From Hylemonella gracilis (GTDB lineage: Bacteria; Pseudomonadota; Gammaproteobacteria; Burkholderiales; Burkholderiaceae_C): DNA of 64,000 bases. Every line of letters begins with the position of its first letter. Position 1 is the stretch's first letter. The notes under the pieces were generated by a model. That model was not told where the DNA came from, searched no databases, and worked only from the letters and a program-made list of their open reading frames with translations. The stretch is from positions 3,745,501 to 3,809,500 of the forward strand of contig NZ_CP031395.1 in the NCBI RefSeq assembly GCF_004328645.1, in the 5' to 3' direction. This document shows positions 59,393-64,000 of this stretch, piece by piece. Made by a program: the position numbers and the translations under genes.

Positions 59393-59839
59393 TCAATGGG
59401 AATGTGACTTGGAAGTAGCGCCACCATTGAATTCATTCAATGCGACGGCCAAGCAAACGATCCCCCAGAAAACCGGGTATTCATAGCCACCCGTGTTCCA
59501 AGTCCAACCGAAGCCTTTCACCATTTGAAGGGCGTATACGGCAACCGCCAACGCTCCAGCAGCACCCAAGGCCGCAAAGCGTGTGCAGATCCCGAAAAGC
59601 AAGGCAAGCCCAGTTCCCACCTCAACCATCGCGGCCAAGATCACCCAGAACTCCGGTGGCGCAAAGCCCGCTTTGGCAAAAAAGCCAACCGTTCCAGGAT
59701 TCAATGCACCAGCGGCAAATTTGCTTGCCGCATGAGGGAACATAAAAACACCACAAATGATGCGAAGAATGTTCCAAGGATTGGTCAGATTGAAGCTTGC
59801 AGCACGGATTAAAAAATCCTTCTTGGTGATTCCTAGCAT
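59393..59839 (-). CDS. DoxX-family membrane protein
   Basis: The 148-residue protein has four hydrophobic helices (NILRIICGVFMFPHAASKFAAG, PPEFWVILAAMVEVGTGLALLFGI, RFAALGAAGALAVAVYALQMV, YPVFWGIVCLAVALNEF), the DoxX/DoxD pattern. Related proteins work with respiratory or thiol-redox chains; the role here is unknown. ATG 59839 has an AGGA site upstream. Codon use and GC (about one half) differ from the neighbours, which suggests horizontal gain. A perfect FNR-type box lies 78 bases before the start. Confidence 0.8.
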   Translation of the reverse strand: MLGITKKDFLIRAASFNLTNPWNILRIICGVFMFPHAASKFAAGALNPGTVGFFAKAGFAPPEFWVILAAMVEVGTGLALLFGICTRFAALGAAGALAVAVYALQMVKGFGWTWNTGGYEYPVFWGIVCLAVALNEFNGGATSKSHSH

Positions 59840-59916
59840 GATGTTTTTCCTTTCGTAGATCACGTCTCATCCTATTCTTTGTAGAGGTCATGATTCGAGC
59901 AGGCCCAGTGACTCCA

Positions 59917-59930
59917 TTGATTCAAATCAA
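59917..59930 (-). promoter_or_regulatory. FNR/ANR-type box upstream of the DoxX gene
   Basis: TTGATTCAAATCAA is a perfect TTGAT-N4-ATCAA palindrome, the FNR/ANR recognition sequence. On the minus strand a TATAAT-like hexamer (AATCAT) begins 21-22 bases after the box, as for class II activation near -41.5, and the DoxX start follows about 80 bases from the box. Confidence 0.65.
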
Positions 59931-60188
59931 TCAAAGAGTCCGTCCGTCATGAACGTGAACCTAGAAAAATCCAGTCGCTCACCATGCAAAGGATGAGATG
60001 GATCAAGGTTGGTAACGCCTTCTCGCAAAAAACGTCGCAACACGCTCTCTGCGATTGAGACAAGGGCATTGAACTTCTCTGAGACCGACACCTGACTTGC
60101 TCCATTCCGCCCATTTGAAGCAAGGATCGGTGACACCTTGGCCTTTGAAATATCGGGCCAGCTTGTCCAATGAGGCCGCCTGACCCAC
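59927..60188 (-). pseudogene. Possible degenerate gene remnant
   Basis: Two overlapping minus-strand frames look as if they were one gene broken by an indel: an upstream part (VGQAASLDKLARYFKGQG..., up to about 60100) and a downstream part (VSVSEKFNALVSIAESVLRRFLREGVTNLDPSHPLHGERLDF..., stop at 59927 touching the FNR box). Neither half is recognised. The stretch is AT-rich for this genome. It may also be non-coding. Confidence 0.3.
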
Positions 60189-60228
60189 AGCTTTAAGCTG
60201 GCATGCTTCTGGATTCAGCGTGACGAGG

Positions 60229-60267
60229 CAAAAAAAAAGCCGGTCGGAAACCCGGCCGGCTTTTTTG
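60229..60267. terminator. Bidirectional intrinsic terminator
   Basis: A nine-A run leads into GCCGG, a 9-base loop region and CCGGC followed by TTTTTT (stem about 60239-60261). It can stop minus-strand transcripts leaving the YceI gene and plus-strand ones from the other side. Confidence 0.82.
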
Positions 60268-60282
60268 AGAAGGCGAACCCGC

Positions 60283-60861
60283 TTACTGCTTGATGGCTTC
60301 CACCTGCACCAGCAGCTTCACTTCCTTGGGAAAGCCCCAATTCAGGCCGAAGTCGATGCCGTAAGCGCTGCGGTCGATGATGGTCTCGAAATCGCCACCG
60401 CAGGCTTCACGCTTGAGCATGGGGTTCATGTAGCAGTTGAACTTGCTGGCCTTGAGCGTGACGGGTTGGGTCTTGCCCACCAGGGTCAGGGTGCCGGCGA
60501 TCTCGCTGACCTTGTCGCCGTTGAAGCTGAATTTGTCGGCGGTGAACTTGGCCGTCGGGAATTTTTCGGCGTTGAAGAAGTCCGGGCTTTGCAGGTGCTT
60601 GTCAAAGGCCGAGGTGCCGGTGCTGATGGAGGTCATGTCGATGGTGATCTCGACGCTGCCCTTCTTGGCGGCCTTGTCCAGCTTGACCGAACCGTCCTTC
60701 TTGTCGAAGCGGCCACGGTTGGTCGTGGTGCCCATGTGGTCGATCTCGAAGGTCACGAAGGTGTGGGTCGGGTCAATGCTGTAGGTAGCAGACTGGGCCT
60801 GGGCGGCGCCAGCGGCGGCCAGGGTCAGACCGACGAGAGTGGCGACGGTGATCTTGCGCAT
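60283..60861 (-). CDS. YceI-family periplasmic lipid-binding protein
   Basis: The 192-residue protein has a signal peptide (MRKITVATLVGLTLAAAGAAQAQ) and the YceI lipocalin-like pattern YSIDPTHTFVTFEIDHMGTTTNRGRFDKKDGSVKLD, then SVEITIDMTSISTGTSAFDKHLQSPDFFNAEKFPTAKF and a final CGGDFETIIDRSAYGIDFGLN. YceI proteins carry polyisoprenoid-type lipids in the periplasm. It is last in a YceI-YceI-cytochrome b561 operon and is followed by a terminator. Confidence 0.92.
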   Translation of the reverse strand: MRKITVATLVGLTLAAAGAAQAQSATYSIDPTHTFVTFEIDHMGTTTNRGRFDKKDGSVKLDKAAKKGSVEITIDMTSISTGTSAFDKHLQSPDFFNAEKFPTAKFTADKFSFNGDKVSEIAGTLTLVGKTQPVTLKASKFNCYMNPMLKREACGGDFETIIDRSAYGIDFGLNWGFPKEVKLLVQVEAIKQ

Positions 60862-60934
60862 GAGGGAACTCCTGTGAAACAGCAAGGGTTGAGAAAAAAA
60901 GAATCGAAACGGCAGATGCGGCGAAAAGCCGGTG

Positions 60935-61519
60935 TCAAAGCTTGCCTACGCCAGTCAGCGCCAGCTTGAACTTGACCTGGACTTCGTCCGCCACCATGGA
61001 AGTGTCGGACCACTGGTTCTCGCCGATGGCGTAGGCCAGGCGCTTGATCGTGAACACACCGGTGGCGGTGGTCGTGCCACTGGCTTGCGTCAGCGTCACC
61101 GGCACCGTGACCGGGTTGGCGCGGCCCTTGATCGTGAGTTGACCCGCCACCTCGTACTTGCCCGCGCCCAAGGCCTTGATGGCCGTGGACTGGAAGCGGG
61201 CCTGTGGGAAGCCCGGCACGTTGAACCACACGGCCTTGGGCAGTTCAGCATCCGCCTCGGGCACGCCCAGCGTGGCACTGGCCATGTCCACCGTGAAGGC
61301 GATCTTGCTGGTCTGAGGCTTGGCAGGGTCGAAGGCGATCTGGGCGTCGAATTTCTTGAAGTAGCCCTCCACGGGCACGCCCATCTGCTTGCTGACGAAG
61401 ATGATTTCGCTTTGCGCGGGCAGCAGTTTTTGCTGGGCCTGGGCCGGCAGGGACAGGCTGGCGAGGACGGACAGCGCCAGCAGCAGGCTCCCCGTGAAAA
61501 GGCGGCGGATGAAATGCAT
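60935..61519 (-). CDS. YceI-family periplasmic protein (second copy)
   Basis: The 194-residue protein has a signal peptide (MHFIRRLFTGSLLLALSVLASLSLPAQA) and a more diverged YceI fold: SEIIFVSKQMGVPVEGYFKKFDAQIAFDPAKPQTSKIAFTVDMASA, FPQARFQSTAIKALG, and a final IGENQWSDTSMVADEVQVKFKLALTG. It is the middle gene of the operon; the two copies are clearly different rather than a recent duplication. ATG 61519 is used; the frame upstream to 61558 adds nothing. Confidence 0.9.
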   Translation of the reverse strand: MHFIRRLFTGSLLLALSVLASLSLPAQAQQKLLPAQSEIIFVSKQMGVPVEGYFKKFDAQIAFDPAKPQTSKIAFTVDMASATLGVPEADAELPKAVWFNVPGFPQARFQSTAIKALGAGKYEVAGQLTIKGRANPVTVPVTLTQASGTTTATGVFTIKRLAYAIGENQWSDTSMVADEVQVKFKLALTGVGKL

Positions 61520-61544
61520 GATCGGAAGGACTCCAGCTAAAAAA

Positions 61545-62120
61545 TCAGGAACGGCCAAACCACATGCGGCCGATCAGGCCATCACGGTCCAGCCACTGGT
61601 GCTTCAAGGCCGCCACCACGTGCAGCAGCACGAACAGGGCCATCAGGTAGGCGCCGATTTCATGCGCTTCCTTGAGGGTCTTGGCCAGGGCGGCGTCCTT
61701 GCCCACGAAATCGGGCAAAGGCAGCACGCCGAACAGCACGATGGAAAAACCCGTGGCCGAGCTGTAAGCCCAGCCCAGCAGGGGCACCGCAAAAAACAGG
61801 AGGTACAGCGCGACGTGCGTGCCATGGTGGGCCAGGCGCTGCCAGGTCGGCATGGCCTGCGCGATGCCCGGCGGCAAGGCAGGCGCGGGGCGGATCAGCC
61901 GCCAGGACAGGCGCAGGAAGGAGAGCGCCAACACCAGGATGCCCACCCACTTGTGCCAGTTGAACAACTTGAGCCGCTGCGGGGAAAAAGGCAGGTCGGC
62001 CATGTACACCCCCAGGGAGAACAGGCCGATCAAGACCAGGCCCAAAGTCCAGTGCAGGACGATGGCCAGACCGTTGTAACGCGCGGCTGCGGGAATGGCA
62101 GAAGAGGAGGAGGTATTCAT
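61545..62120 (-). CDS. Cytochrome b561 family protein
   Basis: The 191-residue protein has four membrane helices with heme-ligand histidines in YNGLAIVLHWTLGL, LFNWHKWVGIL, GTHVALYLLFF and FVLLHVVAALKHQW. It is a diheme b-type cytochrome of the inner membrane, likely passing quinone electrons to or from the periplasmic YceI partners; the combination YceI-YceI-b561 is common in proteobacteria. ATG 62120 (MNTSSSS) was chosen; a long upstream frame overlaps the divergent promoter region and is not real. The electron partner is unknown. Confidence 0.9.
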   Translation of the reverse strand: MNTSSSSAIPAAARYNGLAIVLHWTLGLVLIGLFSLGVYMADLPFSPQRLKLFNWHKWVGILVLALSFLRLSWRLIRPAPALPPGIAQAMPTWQRLAHHGTHVALYLLFFAVPLLGWAYSSATGFSIVLFGVLPLPDFVGKDAALAKTLKEAHEIGAYLMALFVLLHVVAALKHQWLDRDGLIGRMWFGRS

Positions 62121-62228
62121 GGCAATGGCTGGGCATTCTAGGAAGCCCGCTTTATCCCCAGGATGAGCAGGCTTGTCGGCTGGATTCAAATTTTTTGCTT
62201 GCCAACCCGGTGCAGGGCCTTTCCCCTC

Positions 62229-62244
62229 TGGCACCGTTTTTGCA
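62229..62244 (+). promoter_or_regulatory. Sigma-54 (-24/-12) promoter for the ethanolamine permease
   Basis: TGGCACCGTTTTTGCA matches the sigma-54 consensus (TGGCACG-N4-TTGCW): GG and GC are separated by ten bases and only one core base differs. Transcription would start near 62255, about 92 bases before the permease ATG. Confidence 0.65.
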
Positions 62245-62346
62245 CTTGCCCCGGGGCTTGGCCCGGTGTTCGCCACGCGCGGCCCCGGTTCGCTGGCTTC
62301 CTGTTCCCCTTGTTCTTTGTCTTCCCCTTTGCTGAAAGGCACTTCC

Positions 62347-63848
62347 ATGAGTGAAACAACAACAGCCGCGGCTTCCGGCGGCGGTGTCACCTACCAATCG
62401 GTGGACAGCAGCTACTTCGAAAAACGCGGCCTGCGCCGCTACGCGGGCGTGGCCTCCCTGTGGGCGCTGGGCGTGGGCGCGGTGATCTCCGGCCATTTCT
62501 CAGGCTGGAACTTCGGCTTGGGGGCGGGCGGCTGGGCGGCATGCTGATCGCCACGGTCTTCATCGCCATCATGTACCTGGGTCTGACTTTCTCCATCGCC
62601 GAGATGAGCCCGGCCTTGCCCCACACTGGCGCGGCCTACTCCTTCGCCCGCTCCACCATGGGGCCCTGGGCGGTTTCATCACCGGACTGTGCGAGAACGT
62701 GGAGTACGTCATCACACCGGCCGTGATCGTGTTCTTCATCGGCTCCTACCTGGCTCCATCTTCGGCACGCCGGAGAGCTTCCAGCCGGTGTACTGGATCG
62801 GCGGCTACATCGTCTTCGTGGGCCTGAACGTCGTCGGCGTGGAGCTGTCCTTCAAGGTCACGCTGGTGGTCACACTGCTGGCCCTGGCCTGCCTGGTGGG
62901 CTTCTGGTTCAGCGCCATCCCCAACATGGACTTCACCCGCTGGGCGCTCAATATCGGCGTGGGCGCCGATGGCGCGCCGGTGGAACTGGCCGGGGGCGGG
63001 GGCAGCTTCCTGCCCTTCGGCTTTCATGCGCGCTGGCGGCCATGCCGTTCGCGGTGTGCTCTTCCTGGCCATCGAGCAGTTGCCCCTGGCGGCCGAAGAA
63101 TCGGTTGACCCGAAGCGCGACATGCCGCGCGGCATCATCCTGGGCATCATCACGCTGATCGTCTCGGCCTTCATGATCCTGCTGCTGAACTCCTCGGTGG
63201 CCAAGGGTTCCTTCGCGCTCGCCACCTCGGGTGAACCGCTGCTGGACGGCTTTCGCGCGATTTACGGCGACGCATCGCCAAGATCCTGGCGCTGATCGCC
63301 GTGATCGGCCTGATCGCCAGCTTCCACACCATCATCTACGCCCAGGGTCGGCAGATCTACTCGCTCTCGCGCGCCGGCTACTTCCCGCGCGCGTTGTCCA
63401 TCACGCACGGTACGCGCAAGACGCCGCACCTGGCCATGGTGGCTGGCGCGGTGGTGGCGCTGATCGTGATGTGCGTGATCTGTACGGCGTGGAGAACAGC
63501 GCCGGCATCATCGCGGCACGCTGCTCAACATGCGGTGTTCGGCGCGATGATTTCCTACATCATGCAGGCCCTGTCCTTCATCTTGCTGCGCAAGAAGTTC
63601 CCGAACATCGCGCGCCCCTACAAGAGCCCCTTCGGCGTTGTTGGCGCGGCCCTGACCATGCTGATCGCTCTGGTCACCATCTACTTCCAACTCTCCGACC
63701 CGGTCTACCGCGCGGCGTGATCGGCGTGGCAATCTGGTTCGCGATCGGCATCATCTACTTCGCGCTGGTCGGGCGCCACAAGCTGGTACTGTCACCCGAG
63801 GAAGAATTCGCCCGCTCCAAGGGCACGGCGGAATACAAATCCCTCTGA
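62347..63848 (+). pseudogene. Ethanolamine permease (APC family), broken by about ten single-base losses
   Basis: ATG 62347 begins MSETTTAAASGGG and the amino-acid/polyamine transporter core follows in pieces: VISGHFSGWNFGLG, MLIATVFIAIMYLGLTFSIAEMSPALPHTGAAYSFARSTMGPW, VEYVITPAVIVFFIGSYL, VGVELSFKVTLVVTLLAL, EESVDPKRDMPRGIILGIITL, HTIIYAQGRQIYSLSRAGYFPRALS. The wording fits ethanolamine permeases. Frame changes occur near 62535, 62669, 62753, 63028, 63058, 63272, 63482, 63513, 63532 and 63713; each is repaired by one added G, nine times before a C. Together they give a continuous protein of 503 codons plus stop. A sequencing artefact is more likely than decay. Ethanolamine ammonia-lyase genes are not in the window. 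Confidence 0.82.
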
Positions 63849-63897
63849 GACAGAACGAGACAAAACGCGCCGAAGCCGCAGGGCTTCAGGTGCGCAG

Positions 63898-63926
63898 GGG
63901 AAGAAGGGCAACCTTCTTCCCTTTTT
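63898..63926 (+). terminator. Intrinsic terminator after the permease gene
   Basis: GGGAAGAAGG (63898-63907) pairs perfectly with CCTTCTTCCC (63912-63921) around a four-base loop, followed by TTTTT. Confidence 0.85.
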
Positions 63927-64000
63927 CATGCCGGGTCGGCCAAGCCGCCCATCAACAGTTGCAGCAGCTTGGCGCCCATCGCGCTGGCCGCCACCTCGCT
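63926..64000 (-). CDS. Unidentified protein, C-terminal fragment
   Basis: The last 24 codons of a minus-strand gene (SEVAASAMGAKLLQLLMGGLADPA, shown in part) end at TGA 63926-63928, converging on the permease terminator. The helix resembles the end of TetR-type regulators, but this is too short to name. Confidence 0.4.
   Translation of the reverse strand, partial: SEVAASAMGAKLLQLLMGGLADPA

Overview
This is about 64 kb of a high-GC (roughly 65% by eye) chromosome. Protein sequences and gene content (Mpl, ApbC/MetG, DUF3460-ScpA, PanB/PanC, Bug-type receptors, PhhAB) point to a betaproteobacterium of the order Burkholderiales, most likely family Comamonadaceae. The genus is not resolved. It is ordinary core chromosome. 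I see no phage, plasmid, insertion sequence, CRISPR array, rRNA or tRNA.

Layout. 1-3.2 kb: thiol-redox fragment, unknown protein, beta-propeller protein, hemolysin-III protein and a small flagellar-rod-like protein, all on the minus strand. 3.3-9.7 kb: cell-wall recycling (mpl), aromatic synthesis (DAHP synthase with an apparent leader-peptide attenuator), tldD, rodA and a YqiA-type esterase. 9.8-15.2 kb: truncated globin, a large FtsX-like permease, a LysR regulator and the Fe-S carrier apbC. 15.3-20.5 kb: patatin, a chemoreceptor and metG. 20.7-29.4 kb: YoaK-like protein, SulP transporter, DUF3460, scpA, then the cofactor genes nadB, bioB, panB and panC. 29.4-35.7 kb: tandem repeats, a crotonase, a SnoaL-like protein with divergent soxR, an MFS transporter, a stand-alone fusA and an orphan Cys-rich lipoprotein. 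35.7-43.6 kb: acnA, a diguanylate cyclase, small membrane and Cys-rich proteins, a Cache chemoreceptor behind a Pho-box-like repeat, a thioesterase and an AHSA1 protein. 43.7-48.2 kb: rsmD, two M16 peptidases and divergent ftsY. 48.3-53.6 kb: LysR / Bug receptor / gamma-glutamyltransferase-like cluster and a large unrecognised protein. 53.8-64 kb: TauE, phhAB, selD, a DUF962 protein, a lone ureD, an esterase, a lower-GC DoxX gene with a perfect FNR-type box, a YceI-YceI-cytochrome b561 operon, and an ethanolamine permease behind a sigma-54-type promoter.

Regulation is the most informative layer. The DAHP synthase leader encodes a short peptide with eight consecutive aromatic codons, followed by mutually exclusive hairpins. 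Candidate SoxR, FNR, PhoB and sigma-54 sites sit in front of genes that suit them. Several palindromic repeat elements occur, one of them inside the mpl reading frame.

Sequence quality matters here. At least five conserved genes (the unknown gene at 190-800, nadB, fusA, a thioesterase, an esterase) are broken by one missing base in a G or C run. The ethanolamine permease carries about ten losses of a single G. These look like sequencing or assembly errors more than real decay, but this cannot be settled from the sequence alone.
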